A stretch of DNA of 23,136 nucleotides from an uncultured Bacteroidales bacterium (GCA_902783615.1 CACZRQ010000144.1:1-23136); one strand, 5' to 3'. Shown: positions 1 to 7,784, numbered from the stretch's first letter. Numbers and translations: made by a program. The notes: a model not told the origin generated them from the sequence alone.

Positions 1-514
1 AGCCTTCTGCGTCGATTTCGTCGGTATTGTAGCCTTGGTCGCCATAGAAGTCCTCACCGAGGTCGTCGGTGCCTGTTCCCAGCTTCTTCTCCATCTCATC
101 GAAGTCCATGGTCTGCTGGGGAGCTTCTCCGCGACTCTTGGTGCATACGGCATGGTCGAGGTTCTTACCCGTGATGACCTCCATGAGCTTGATGAAGAAA
201 CAGCGGTCGGTCATGTAGTCGAACACATAGATCAGCTTAGAGTAGGAGTCTTCGTCCATCAGCTTGCTGATGCGGGTTTTCTCCATGATGTAGCTGTCGG
301 TCTCGGAGTCGGTGTCCATCTCTTCCAGTGTCACTTCGATTTCTTTGTTCCATTCATCGTCGCACACGAAGAAAGAGGCCAGCTCTCCTTCTTTATAGCC
401 CACAGCTTCCTGTATGGCTTTGTGGAAATCCAGGAATGTAGCGTCTGGATCTATCTGTATTTCCCGCAGGAAATTGTCCACTTCGTCGGATATGATTGTA
501 AATCTGTAAACCAT
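1..514 (-). CDS. pRiA4b ORF-3-like (IS1096 TnpR-like) family protein, 3' end cut by window edge
   Basis: Reading the minus strand from the ATG at 512-514 gives an open frame of 171 codons to the left edge with no stop, so the C-terminus lies outside the window. The protein starts MVYRFTIISDEVDNFLREIQ and continues with a segment like FLDFHKAIQEAVGY. This fits the N-terminal fold of the plasmid pRiA4b ORF-3-like family, where a beta strand is followed by 'L..LH..IQ.A.G'. The downstream part is very acidic (repeated D/E, ending near TDEIDAEG). The start lies one base past the lpxA stop, so the gene is probably the last or next-to-last of the lpx operon. Its molecular function is not known; the family name comes from plasmid and IS passenger genes and does not imply mobility here. 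Family assignment is by eye and moderately sure; the reading frame is solid. Confidence 0.72.
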   Translation of the reverse strand, partial: MVYRFTIISDEVDNFLREIQIDPDATFLDFHKAIQEAVGYKEGELASFFVCDDEWNKEIEVTLEEMDTDSETDSYIMEKTRISKLMDEDSYSKLIYVFDYMTDRCFFIKLMEVITGKNLDHAVCTKSRGEAPQQTMDFDEMEKKLGTGTDDLGEDFYGDQGYNTDEIDAEG

Positions 515-515
515 A

Positions 516-1298
516 TTATAATCCAGTTATAATTCCACGTTTAGAGGAACGGATGAAATCGACGATGTACTTGATCTCAGGGGTCATCGTCATGTCTTCC
601 TCAATCTTTCGCAGGGCGTTGGTGACATTCAGGCCGCTCTGGTAGATGACACGATAGGCATTGTGGATCTGCTCGATGGTTTCGTTTGAGAAGCCACGAC
701 GGCGCAGTCCCACGATGTTGATGCCACAATAGATGGTGGGCTCGCGGCCAGCCATGATGTAAGGAGGAATGTCCTTTGAGAAGCGGCATCCACCCTGAAT
801 CATGACATATCCGCCCACGCGGCAGAACTGATGCACCAGCACCACAGCGCTGATGATGGCATTGTCTTCAATCTCGACCTCACCGGCCAGCTTGGTGGAG
901 TTGCCGATGATGATGTTGCTGCCCAGCACGCAATCGTGCGCCACGTGCATGTTCTCCATCAGCAGGCAGTTGCTGCCCACCACGGTTTCGCCACGAGAGG
1001 CGGTGCCGCGACTGATGGTGACATTCTCGCGGATGCTATTGTTGTTGCCTACGATGGCAATGGACTCTTCGCCCTTGAACTTCAGGTCTTGGGGCAGCGT
1101 GCTGATGCTGCATCCGGGGAAGAAGGTGTTGCCATTGCCGATGCGTGCGCCATAATGGATGGACACATTGTTCATCAACACATTGTTGTCGCCCATCTCC
1201 ACTCCCTTGTCGATGAAGCAGAAAGGACCAATCTTGTTGCCATCGCCCAGCTTGGCTGCTGGGTCAACGTATGCCAACGGACTGATTTGATTGCTCAT
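516..1298 (-). CDS. lpxA: UDP-N-acetylglucosamine O-acyltransferase LpxA
   Basis: 260 residues, the usual length for LpxA (about 255-265). The enzyme transfers a 3-hydroxyacyl chain from acyl carrier protein to the 3-OH of UDP-GlcNAc, the first step of lipid A synthesis, in the cytosol as a homotrimer. The N-terminal ~190 residues are a left-handed beta-helix made of hexapeptide repeats (for example ISPLAYVDPAAKLGDG, IGPFCFIDKGVEMGDN). The catalytic motif HVAHDC is at residues 118-123; His121 corresponds to E. coli His125. The C-terminal part (from about 190) is the helical domain, with the family-typical GLRRRGFS motif. The ATG lies 9 bases after the lpxC/fabZ stop. Gene order lpxD-lpxC/fabZ-lpxA on one strand with almost no gaps indicates a single operon. 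No missing key residue seen. Confidence 0.97.
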   Translation of the reverse strand: MSNQISPLAYVDPAAKLGDGNKIGPFCFIDKGVEMGDNNVLMNNVSIHYGARIGNGNTFFPGCSISTLPQDLKFKGEESIAIVGNNNSIRENVTISRGTASRGETVVGSNCLLMENMHVAHDCVLGSNIIIGNSTKLAGEVEIEDNAIISAVVLVHQFCRVGGYVMIQGGCRFSKDIPPYIMAGREPTIYCGINIVGLRRRGFSNETIEQIHNAYRVIYQSGLNVTNALRKIEEDMTMTPEIKYIVDFIRSSKRGIITGL

Positions 1299-1307
1299 AT
1301 TCCTATT

Positions 1308-2699
1308 TCAGTTTTTATTGTTCTTGACTACTTGTGCCATCACCTCTGCCTCGCAGACCTCGTCTTCACCCACGAAGGCGTAGCCTCGCATGGTGGTGAG
1401 ACCTCGATGCAGGGGTTGTATCACTTCGATCTTGAAAACCAGCGTGTCGCCCGGCACCACTTTCTTGCGGAACTTCACGTTGTTGATTTTCAATACGTAG
1501 GTTGAATAATTCTGCAATTCATCAACCTGGTTCAACACCAACAAGCCACCTGTCTGTGCCATTGCCTCAATCAAGAGCACGCCTGGCATGACTGGCTCCA
1601 ACGGGAAATGTCCCTGGAAATAGGGCTCATTGCCTGTGATGTTCTTCACACCCACGATGTAGTCGGGACCAATCTCGATGATCTTATCCACCAGCAGCAT
1701 GGGGTAGCGGTGAGGGATGAGATTGCGTATCTTGTTGACATCCATGATGGGAGCCGCATTCACATCGTATTTGGGAGCCTGCACGCTGTGTAGACGGATT
1801 TGGCGACGCATTTCGCGGGCAAACTTGTTGTTGACCATGTGCCCTGGGCGTGTGGCGATGATGCGGCCTTTGATGGGCTTGCCGATGAGGGCCATATCGC
1901 CAATCATATCGAGCAGCTTGTGGCGCGCGCACTCGTTAGGCCACACCAGCGGCTTGTGCATGATGTAGCCCAGCTGGGTGGCATCCATGTGGGGCACACC
2001 CATCACATCGGCCAGCTGGTCGTATTTCTCCTGCGACATCTGACGCTCGTAGATGACGATGGCATTGTCGAGGTCGCCACCCTTGATGAGCCCTAACTGC
2101 AGCAACGGCTCAATCTCGCGCACGAACACGAAGGTTCTGGCCTTGGCCACCTCGTCCTTGAATTCCGTCATATCCTCTAATGTGGCATATTGATTGGGCA
2201 GGATGGTGGAGTCGTAGGATATCAGTACGTTCAGGCTGAACTCGTCGTCGGGCAGCACGATGATGGATGAACCCGTCTTCTCGTTGCGGAACTCGATCTT
2301 CGACTTGATGACGAAGTAGTCCTTCACGGAATTCTGTTCCTGCGTGCCTACACGCTCGATGCCTTCGATGAAATATTCGGCGCTGCCATCCAGGATGGGG
2401 AACTCGGGGCCATCCACCTGAATGAGGCAGTTGTCGATGCCTGAGGCATAGAGGGCAGCCATCGCATGCTCTACGGTGCTCACTTTCACGCCGTTCTTGC
2501 ACAGCACGGTGCCGCGTGTGGTTTCTGTCACGTTTTCGGCAACGGCATCGATAATCGGCTGTCCTTCCAGATCGGTGCGCTGGATCTTGTAGCCGAAGTT
2601 ATCGGGTGCGGGATTGAAGGTTACCGTCAGCACCAAGCCTGTGTGTAACCCTTTGCCGCTCAGCGAGAAGCTCTCTTTCAGTGTCTTTTGTTTCAACAT
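1308..2699 (-). CDS. lpxC/fabZ: Bifunctional LpxC deacetylase / FabZ 3-hydroxyacyl-ACP dehydratase fusion
   Basis: 463 residues, about the sum of LpxC (~305) and FabZ (~145). Residues 1 to ~305 are the zinc UDP-3-O-acyl-GlcNAc deacetylase, the committed step of lipid A synthesis: His78 (in VEHAMA) and the HKLLD motif at 260-264 give the three zinc ligands His78, His260 and Asp264, and RPGHMVN (His287) carries the C-terminal catalytic His. Residues ~315-463 are a hot-dog-fold dehydratase for fatty acid elongation: IPHRYPMLLVD at 328-338, then the active-site motif YFQGHFP (His364) with Glu378 in LIEAMAQ. Such fusions are a known trait of Bacteroidetes and couple two enzymes that compete for 3-hydroxyacyl-ACP. 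The ATG directly abuts the lpxD stop codon (2699/2700), so translational coupling is likely. Both active sites look complete. Confidence 0.97.
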   Translation of the reverse strand: MLKQKTLKESFSLSGKGLHTGLVLTVTFNPAPDNFGYKIQRTDLEGQPIIDAVAENVTETTRGTVLCKNGVKVSTVEHAMAALYASGIDNCLIQVDGPEFPILDGSAEYFIEGIERVGTQEQNSVKDYFVIKSKIEFRNEKTGSSIIVLPDDEFSLNVLISYDSTILPNQYATLEDMTEFKDEVAKARTFVFVREIEPLLQLGLIKGGDLDNAIVIYERQMSQEKYDQLADVMGVPHMDATQLGYIMHKPLVWPNECARHKLLDMIGDMALIGKPIKGRIIATRPGHMVNNKFAREMRRQIRLHSVQAPKYDVNAAPIMDVNKIRNLIPHRYPMLLVDKIIEIGPDYIVGVKNITGNEPYFQGHFPLEPVMPGVLLIEAMAQTGGLLVLNQVDELQNYSTYVLKINNVKFRKKVVPGDTLVFKIEVIQPLHRGLTTMRGYAFVGEDEVCEAEVMAQVVKNNKN

Positions 2700-3740
2700 T
2701 TATTCGGTTTTGTCTTTTTTTAGTTCATTCAATTCTTTACGCAAGGCGTTCAGCTCGCGGTACATGTCGGGCAGTCGCCTCATGATGGCCTGCACCTTGA
2801 AGAAGCTCTTGTCCTCCATGGGCAAGGAACCCATCATGGTCTTGCCATCGGGGATGGAGCTGATGATGCCCGATTGCGGCCCTAAAGTGACGTGGTTGCC
2901 AATGCTGAGGTGGCCTGAGATGCCCACCTGTCCGGCAATGACGCACCATTCGCCCATCTTGGCTGAACCTGCCAGACCCGACTGGGCGGCGATGACGGTG
3001 TTGGCACCAATCTCGTCGTTGTGGGCAATCTGAATCAGGTTGTCGAGCTTCACACCCTTGTGTACGATGGTGGAACCCATCGTGGCACGATCCACACAGG
3101 TGTTGGCACCAATCTCCACATCGTCCTCGATGATGACGTTGCCAATCTGCGGAATCTTGTTGTAACCCGCTGGGGTGGGGGCGAAACCGAAGCCATCGGC
3201 ACCGATCACAGCACCTGAGTGGAGGGTTACATGATTGCCCAACTGGCAGTCGTGATACACATTCACGCCAGAATAGAGCAGGCAGCCTTCGCCAATCTGT
3301 GCGTTCTGGCCTATATAGGTGTGGGGATAGATCTGCGTGTTGTCGCCAATCACGGCACCTTCGTCGATCACGGCGTATGGGCCGATGAACACATCGTTGC
3401 CAATCTTGGCGGTTTCTGCCACGAAAGCCAAGGATGAGATGCCTCTGTTGCGCGACTTGCTCTGCTCATAGAGCGTCATCAGCTTGGCCAAGGTCTCGTA
3501 TGCGTTATCCACCTTGATGAGCGTGGCCTTGACGGGCTTTTCGGGCACGAAGTCGCGATTCACGAGCACAATGCTTGCTTCGGTGTCATATATAAAATGT
3601 GCATATTTCGGATTGGCCAGGAATGTAATGCTACCTGGTTTCCCTTCTTCAATCTTGGCGAAGGTGCTGACGGTAGCCTGTGCATCTCCCACAATCTCGC
3701 CCTGCACGAAGGCGGCTATTTGTTGTGCTGAAAACTCCAT
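2700..3740 (-). CDS. lpxD: UDP-3-O-(3-hydroxyacyl)glucosamine N-acyltransferase LpxD
   Basis: 346 residues, normal for LpxD (~340). It adds the second 3-hydroxyacyl chain, to the 2-amino group of the LpxC product. Residues 1 to ~100 form the uridine-binding N-terminal domain (SITFLANPKYAHFIYDTEAS is typical). Residues ~105-315 are hexapeptide-repeat beta-helix. The conserved GADGFGFAP stretch is at ~180-188 and the catalytic His240 is in IQIAHNDEIG, matching E. coli His239. The C-terminal ~30 residues (from PDMYRELNALRKELNELKKD) are a charged helix, as in other LpxD proteins. It is the first gene of the lpx run. A -7 box lies about 30 bases upstream, separating it from pyrF although both are on the same strand. 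No anomaly seen. Confidence 0.97.
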   Translation of the reverse strand: MEFSAQQIAAFVQGEIVGDAQATVSTFAKIEEGKPGSITFLANPKYAHFIYDTEASIVLVNRDFVPEKPVKATLIKVDNAYETLAKLMTLYEQSKSRNRGISSLAFVAETAKIGNDVFIGPYAVIDEGAVIGDNTQIYPHTYIGQNAQIGEGCLLYSGVNVYHDCQLGNHVTLHSGAVIGADGFGFAPTPAGYNKIPQIGNVIIEDDVEIGANTCVDRATMGSTIVHKGVKLDNLIQIAHNDEIGANTVIAAQSGLAGSAKMGEWCVIAGQVGISGHLSIGNHVTLGPQSGIISSIPDGKTMMGSLPMEDKSFFKVQAIMRRLPDMYRELNALRKELNELKKDKTE

Positions 3741-3767
3741 TTTTTCTTATCAGTTTCTTATCGACCA

Positions 3768-3775
3768 CAAATGTA
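3768..3775 (-). promoter_or_regulatory. Candidate -7 promoter element for the lpxD-lpxC/fabZ-lpxA operon
   Basis: Read on the minus strand this is TACATTTG, a full match to the Bacteroidetes -7 consensus TAnnTTTG, ending 28 bases before the lpxD ATG. No TTTG-like -33 element sits at the usual 19-21 base distance; that place is occupied by the inverted repeat at 3788-3810. The position fits a promoter with a short leader (about 20 nt). The call rests on the consensus match only. Confidence 0.5.
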
Positions 3776-3787
3776 ATGTCTTTTTTT

Positions 3788-3810
3788 GACATACACTGCA
3801 TTTGTATGTC
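3788..3810. repeat. 8-bp perfect inverted repeat between pyrF and lpxD
   Basis: GACATACA at 3788-3795 and its exact reverse complement TGTATGTC at 3803-3810, separated by 7 bases. The repeat covers the region where the -33 element of the lpxD promoter would be. On the minus strand the stem is followed by a run of A, not T, so it is not a normal intrinsic terminator for pyrF; on the plus strand no gene leads into it. An operator or activator site for lpxD is the more likely reading, unproven. Confidence 0.4.
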
Positions 3811-3822
3811 TTAAATTGTGTT

Positions 3823-4659
3823 CTATTTGGCTAAATTAGGCAATATTTGCAATTGTTTGGCCATTTGCTGCTGCAAATCTTGGGCTGCCTGGCGTGCTGC
3901 TGAGGCAAAATCGGTGCCGTTGCTGGCGTAGATGATGCCTCGACTGGAGTTGACGATGAGGCCGCACTGACTGTTCATGCCATACTGGCACACCTCTTCG
4001 AGCGAGCCGCCCTGGGCACCTACGCCGGGCACCAGGAGGAAATGGTGGGGCACAATCTGGCGGATGTCCTGGAACGCCTTGCCTTGGGTGGCACCCACCA
4101 CATACATCAGCTGGTCGGCATCGGCCCATTCCTGCGATTTGCGCAGCACTTTCTCGAACAGGCGCTCGCCCTGTGCGTCGGCGGTGAGCTGGAAGTCGTG
4201 CGAGCCCTTGTTGCTGGTGAGTGCCAGCAGGATGACCCACTTGCCCTCGTAGCCTAAGAACGGCTTCACGCTGTCTTCACCCATGTAGGGAGCCACGGTT
4301 ACAGCGTCCACCCTTCCTTCTTCGAAGAAGCAGCGGGCATACATGGCCGAGGTGTTGCCGATATCGCCGCGTTTGGCATCGGCGATGATCAGCTGGTCGG
4401 GGTAATTGTCCTTGATATAGTTGACAGTCTTCTCGAATGCCAGCCAGCCTTTCACGCCCATGCACTCATAGAATGCCAGATTGGGCTTGAAGGCGATGCA
4501 GAGGTCGGCTGTAGCATCGATGATGGCCTTGTTGAAGGCGAAAATGGGGTCTTCTTCCTGCAGCAGGTGCTGTGGAATCTTCTTCAGGTCGGTGTCCAGT
4601 CCCACACACAGGAACGACTCTTTCTTGAGAATGTTCTCAAACAATTCTTTACGGTTCAT
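3823..4659 (-). CDS. pyrF: Orotidine 5'-phosphate decarboxylase
   Basis: 278 residues, the longer (subfamily 2) PyrF type common in Bacteroidetes. It decarboxylates OMP to UMP, the last step of de novo pyrimidine synthesis. The TIM-barrel active-site signature DAKRGD is at 94-99 (Asp94, Lys96, Asp99), preceded by FLCVGLDTDL near 16-25 (substrate-binding Asp) and FKPNLAFYE at 57-65. PGVGAQGG near residues 206-213 is the conserved phosphate-loop region, followed by VNSSRGI. The ATG is 77 bases downstream of the DUF4153 stop. It probably belongs to the purM-prfA-DUF4153-pyrF unit, so purine, pyrimidine and translation-termination genes would be co-transcribed. Complete, no oddities. Confidence 0.96.
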   Translation of the reverse strand: MNRKELFENILKKESFLCVGLDTDLKKIPQHLLQEEDPIFAFNKAIIDATADLCIAFKPNLAFYECMGVKGWLAFEKTVNYIKDNYPDQLIIADAKRGDIGNTSAMYARCFFEEGRVDAVTVAPYMGEDSVKPFLGYEGKWVILLALTSNKGSHDFQLTADAQGERLFEKVLRKSQEWADADQLMYVVGATQGKAFQDIRQIVPHHFLLVPGVGAQGGSLEEVCQYGMNSQCGLIVNSSRGIIYASNGTDFASAARQAAQDLQQQMAKQLQILPNLAK

Positions 4660-4661
4660 AT

Positions 4662-4736
4662 TTATCTGGATAAAACTTTTTCTTCTTTTTCTTCTTCAAT
4701 TTCAGTTACTTCTTCATCTTCTTCGTCTTCCTCCTC
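4662..4736 (-). other. In-frame acidic 24-codon stretch after the DUF4153 stop codon
   Basis: Directly after the TAA of the DUF4153 gene the same frame stays open for 24 codons and reads EEEDEEDEEVTEIEEEKEEK then VLSR, followed by TAA two bases before the pyrF ATG. The codon bias is GAA/GAG, with no other stop. It may be the former C-terminal tail of the DUF4153 protein, cut off by one nonsense change, or just a purine-rich spacer that happens to stay open. Nothing shows that it is translated today. Confidence 0.45.
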
Positions 4737-6560
4737 TTACTTCAGCGGCTCTTTTTGGAAAGCGGCGTCGCGCAACAGGAGCAGACCTTCCACATGCAGG
4801 TCTTTGATCACTGGGTCGGCCATACCTGTTTCATCGGCTTCCACCTCATCGTCGATGGATGTCACTTCGAAATGCCACACCAGCAAGGCGGCTTCCCCAT
4901 TGTCGATGGAGAACGGCTGCTGATTGTCGCTGGCGGCAATCTCCTGCAGCTGGCGGAACGGTATGTCGAACTTGGTGCTGTAGGTCAGCGTGTCTTGCAT
5001 GTAGAGCAGTTCCATGAACATGATGCTGTCTTGCTGTTCGAGGTGCTGATAGTTCTGCCACTCGCTTACCTGCAACACTTTCACGAAGTTGCCCTTGGGC
5101 ATATCGGTGATTTCATATTGCATGCTGGCGGTGGGGAATTCGATGGTTTCGGGCTTGATGGGCTCGGGTTCCACATCGGTGGAGTCGGGCTCGTATGGTC
5201 CATCCCAATAGGGGTTGGTGTGCAGATTCACCAAGCCGTCCAGCCAACGGGTCACCAGGGAATCGCCGTCGAGGTCGAACTGCAGGTAGCTGATCTTGCC
5301 TTTCAGCACATCGGCATCATGCCTGTCCATCGTGCTTACCAGGCTGTCGAAACGCGTGTAGTCCAACGGCAGACGAACCCCCGTTTGTGCCAGGATATCA
5401 TCCACTTGGCTGGTGAGGATGCGTTTGGTGGTGGCGGTCACGTTCCACGGACCTATCGAGGTGATGAAGAACACCAAAACGAAGGATATGAGGATCCACA
5501 GGATGCGATGGGCACGATGCAGGTAGATGTAGATGCACACCACATAGCACCAGATGTTGAACAATATCACGTAGATGCGGGGCACGGTGAGGCCATAGTC
5601 GGAAACGCGGCGGTAGATGCCTATTGACATCAGTACCAGCAACGGCAAGGCCAATGCTGCCAGCCAGCGCACCAGTTTCTTGTCGAAAGGCTTGTCGTCG
5701 TGGAACAGCAGCGGATAGACCAATGTGGTGATGAACAGCATGCCCATCATCATGGTGGTGACCAGCCAAACCACACCGCCTACGGGCAGCTCCCACGATA
5801 TGATGATGGTGAGGGCATAGACGTAGAGCGTGATGAGATAGGCTCCCTGCAGCGGAACGAACAGGGCATGCACCACCACTCTGCCGAAATCGTTCATGCG
5901 ATGGGTGTTGCGACAATGCTTGGCTTCGCCCTCGGGAATCTGCATCAGGAAGAGCAGCATGTTGAGGGTGAACATGCACAGCAGGATCACGCTGGGATAG
6001 AGGTCGTTATTGTTGAAATCGAGGTCGAACAGCAACTCGATGCCCCACAGCAGGAAGGCTACACCGCCCAACAGGATGGCACAGACGATGGTGGAGATGA
6101 GGCTGCCTATCAGCAGGTTGACAGCAAAGTTCCACGCCTCGATATCGTCTTTCTTATTCAGGAACGACAGGAAGAGCACCGAAGAGGAGATGAGGGTGAG
6201 GATGGACATCATGCCTACACCAAATTCGGTGGAGTCGGAGAAGAACGAGAGGGAGACGATGAGGCACACCAGGAACCAAACCACTTGTGCCCCCATGTGA
6301 ATCAGCTTACTTCTGCGTTGGTTGGCTTGTTCTTCGCTCCACAGGTGCAAGGATAGTCCCAAGATGGCAGCTGTGGGAGGGTAGAAGCACAGCATGAACA
6401 ACGAGGCATCGTTTTCTGGAAAGAAATCGGTGTCCCAGATGAGCATGAGCAAGATGATGGTGTAAACGATTGTAAACAGCACCGTTGCAGGAAACCTCTT
6501 CACCAAGGCTCCCATCCTTTCTGTTGCTCCCTTCAATGATATTTTCTCTATCCAACTCAT
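4737..6560 (-). CDS. DUF4153-like polytopic membrane protein
   Basis: 607 residues. Roughly residues 25-375 contain about ten to twelve hydrophobic segments (for example VLFTIVYTIILLMLIW near 30, FAVNLLIGSLISTIVCAILL near 145, ILWILISFVLVFFITSIGPW near 355), so this is an inner-membrane protein. Residues ~376-607 are soluble, acidic and beta-rich, probably outside the cytoplasm, and end ...LLLLRDAAFQKEPLK. The N-terminal architecture and the segment 'GVVWLVTTMMMGMLFITTLVYPLLF' resemble the DUF4153 family; function unknown. It starts 13 bases after the prfA stop, so it is likely co-transcribed with purM and prfA, with pyrF downstream. The C-terminus is odd: a 24-codon acidic frame continues directly past the stop (see 4662-4736). 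Reading frame certain, family name by eye only. Confidence 0.8.
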   Translation of the reverse strand: MSWIEKISLKGATERMGALVKRFPATVLFTIVYTIILLMLIWDTDFFPENDASLFMLCFYPPTAAILGLSLHLWSEEQANQRRSKLIHMGAQVVWFLVCLIVSLSFFSDSTEFGVGMMSILTLISSSVLFLSFLNKKDDIEAWNFAVNLLIGSLISTIVCAILLGGVAFLLWGIELLFDLDFNNNDLYPSVILLCMFTLNMLLFLMQIPEGEAKHCRNTHRMNDFGRVVVHALFVPLQGAYLITLYVYALTIIISWELPVGGVVWLVTTMMMGMLFITTLVYPLLFHDDKPFDKKLVRWLAALALPLLVLMSIGIYRRVSDYGLTVPRIYVILFNIWCYVVCIYIYLHRAHRILWILISFVLVFFITSIGPWNVTATTKRILTSQVDDILAQTGVRLPLDYTRFDSLVSTMDRHDADVLKGKISYLQFDLDGDSLVTRWLDGLVNLHTNPYWDGPYEPDSTDVEPEPIKPETIEFPTASMQYEITDMPKGNFVKVLQVSEWQNYQHLEQQDSIMFMELLYMQDTLTYSTKFDIPFRQLQEIAASDNQQPFSIDNGEAALLVWHFEVTSIDDEVEADETGMADPVIKDLHVEGLLLLRDAAFQKEPLK

Positions 6561-6573
6561 AATGCGTCAATCG

Positions 6574-7686
6574 TCAAAGTTCGCTTTCCTTCATTCGTTC
6601 TGCATTCTCGGCCACAATCAGGTGGTCGATGCAATCCTGAATGTCGCCATCCATGAAGGCTGGCAAATTATATATGGTGTAATTGATGCGATGGTCGGTG
6701 ATGCGCCCTTGCGGATAATTGTAGGTGCGAATCTTGGCCGAGCGGTCGCCCGTTGATACCATAGTCTTGCGTTTCGCGGCAATGTCATCCACATACTTCT
6801 GATGCTCCTTGTCATAGATGAACGAACGCAGACGCGACAAGGCACGTTCCTTGTTCTTGGGCTGGTCGCGTGTTTCGGTACACTCAATCAGGATTTCCTC
6901 GGTGATGCCTGTGTTGGGGTTCTTCCAGAAGTAGCGCAGACGAACACCCGATTCCACCTTGTTCACGTTCTGGCCGCCAGCCCCACTGCTGCGGAAAGTG
7001 TCCCAACGAATCTCGCCCTCGTTGATGCTTACCTCGAAAGGCTCGGCTTCGGGCAAAACCGCCACCGATGCGGCTGAGGTATGCACACGACCCTGGGTTT
7101 CGGTGACGGGCACCCTTTGCACGCGGTGCACACCCGACTCGTATTTCAATGTGCCATATACGCCATCGCCTGTGATGGGACAGATGATTTCCTTGAATCC
7201 CCCCACAGCTCCTTCGCTGGCACTCGACACTTCCAGCTTCCAGCCCTTGCTCTCGCAGAACTTGGAGTACATGCGGAACAGGTCGCCGGCAAAGAGTGCT
7301 GCTTCATCGCCTCCCGTGCCGCCACGAATCTCGAGGATGGCGTTGCGGCTATCCATCGGATCGGCTGGTATCAGCATCAGCTTGATTTCCTCCTCCAACT
7401 GTGGCTGACGTTCGCTGCAGAGGTTCAGCTCCTCGCGGGCCATCTCCTTCATCTCAGGGTCTTCTTCGTTGGCAATCAGATCTTTCGCCTCGTCGATGCG
7501 ACCCAGCAACTCGCGATACTCCTTGCGGGCAGTCATCAGTCGCTCCAGCTCCTTGTATTCCTTCGTGAGTTTCACATAGCGCTCCTGGTCGGCAATTACG
7601 CTGGGGTCGGTGATGAGGGTTGACACTTCCTCGAATCTTGGAGCCAACCCATCCAGTTTCTCTAATATGTTGTTTTTTTCAGCCAT
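6574..7686 (-). CDS. prfA: Peptide chain release factor 1
   Basis: 370 residues, the usual RF1 size (~360). It reads UAA and UAG in the ribosomal A site and triggers peptide release. The GGQ hydrolysis motif is at 237-239 in SGAGGQNVNKVESGVR. The anticodon-like tripeptide is P-V-T at 193-195 (RVPVTETQGRVHTSAA), the RF1 'PxT' form and not the SPF of RF2, so the call is RF1. The N-terminal coiled-coil domain covers ~1-105 and the C-terminal domain follows GGQ. The start MAEKNNILEK is the first ATG after a tandem heptamer array (7708-7784) that fills most of the purM-prfA gap. The stop lies 13 bases before the DUF4153 start. The Gln of GGQ is the site modified by PrmC in other bacteria. Confidence 0.97.
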   Translation of the reverse strand: MAEKNNILEKLDGLAPRFEEVSTLITDPSVIADQERYVKLTKEYKELERLMTARKEYRELLGRIDEAKDLIANEEDPEMKEMAREELNLCSERQPQLEEEIKLMLIPADPMDSRNAILEIRGGTGGDEAALFAGDLFRMYSKFCESKGWKLEVSSASEGAVGGFKEIICPITGDGVYGTLKYESGVHRVQRVPVTETQGRVHTSAASVAVLPEAEPFEVSINEGEIRWDTFRSSGAGGQNVNKVESGVRLRYFWKNPNTGITEEILIECTETRDQPKNKERALSRLRSFIYDKEHQKYVDDIAAKRKTMVSTGDRSAKIRTYNYPQGRITDHRINYTIYNLPAFMDGDIQDCIDHLIVAENAERMKESEL

Positions 7687-7707
7687 CAGCTAATTAATCG
7701 TTTAATC

Positions 7708-7784
7708 GTCAATTGTCAATTGTCAATCGTCAATTGTCAATCGTCAATTGTCAATCGTCAATCGTCAATTGTCAATCGTCAATA
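7708..7784. repeat. Tandem heptamer array GTCAAT(T/C), 11 copies, between purM and prfA
   Basis: Eleven consecutive 7-base units: the first ten are GTCAATT or GTCAATC in the order T,T,C,T,C,T,C,C,T,C, and the eleventh is GTCAATA. There are no gaps. The last unit includes the purM stop codon (TCA on the plus strand, 7779-7781), and the array ends 21 bases before the prfA ATG. On the RNA-sense strand it reads ATTGACA/ATTGACG repeats in the prfA leader. One further unit plus a partial copy (GTCAATC GTCAAAG) occurs at 6566-6579 around the prfA stop codon. Copy number is likely to vary among strains by slippage. Confidence 0.93.

Noticed and set aside
1..514. pRiA4b ORF-3/IS1096-like protein as a sign of a mobile element
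   Set aside because: No transposase, terminal inverted repeats or target duplication are seen, and the gene is packed against lpxA in a core operon; the family name alone is not evidence of mobility.
35..532. A 165-codon plus-strand frame at the left edge
   Set aside because: The minus-strand frame over the same bases starts right after lpxA and gives a coherent acidic pRiA4b ORF-3-like protein, open to the window edge.
1308..2699. LpxC-FabZ as a new fusion
   Set aside because: This fusion is a well-known feature of Bacteroidetes, so it is annotated but not reported as novel.
3788..3810. Inverted repeat as an intrinsic terminator of pyrF
   Set aside because: On the pyrF strand the stem is followed by A residues and not a T-run, and the stem is A/T-rich.
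4755..5627. A 290-codon plus-strand frame opposite the DUF4153 gene
   Set aside because: It is His/Gly/Val-rich with no recognisable domain, and it lies wholly inside a clear membrane-protein gene on the other strand.
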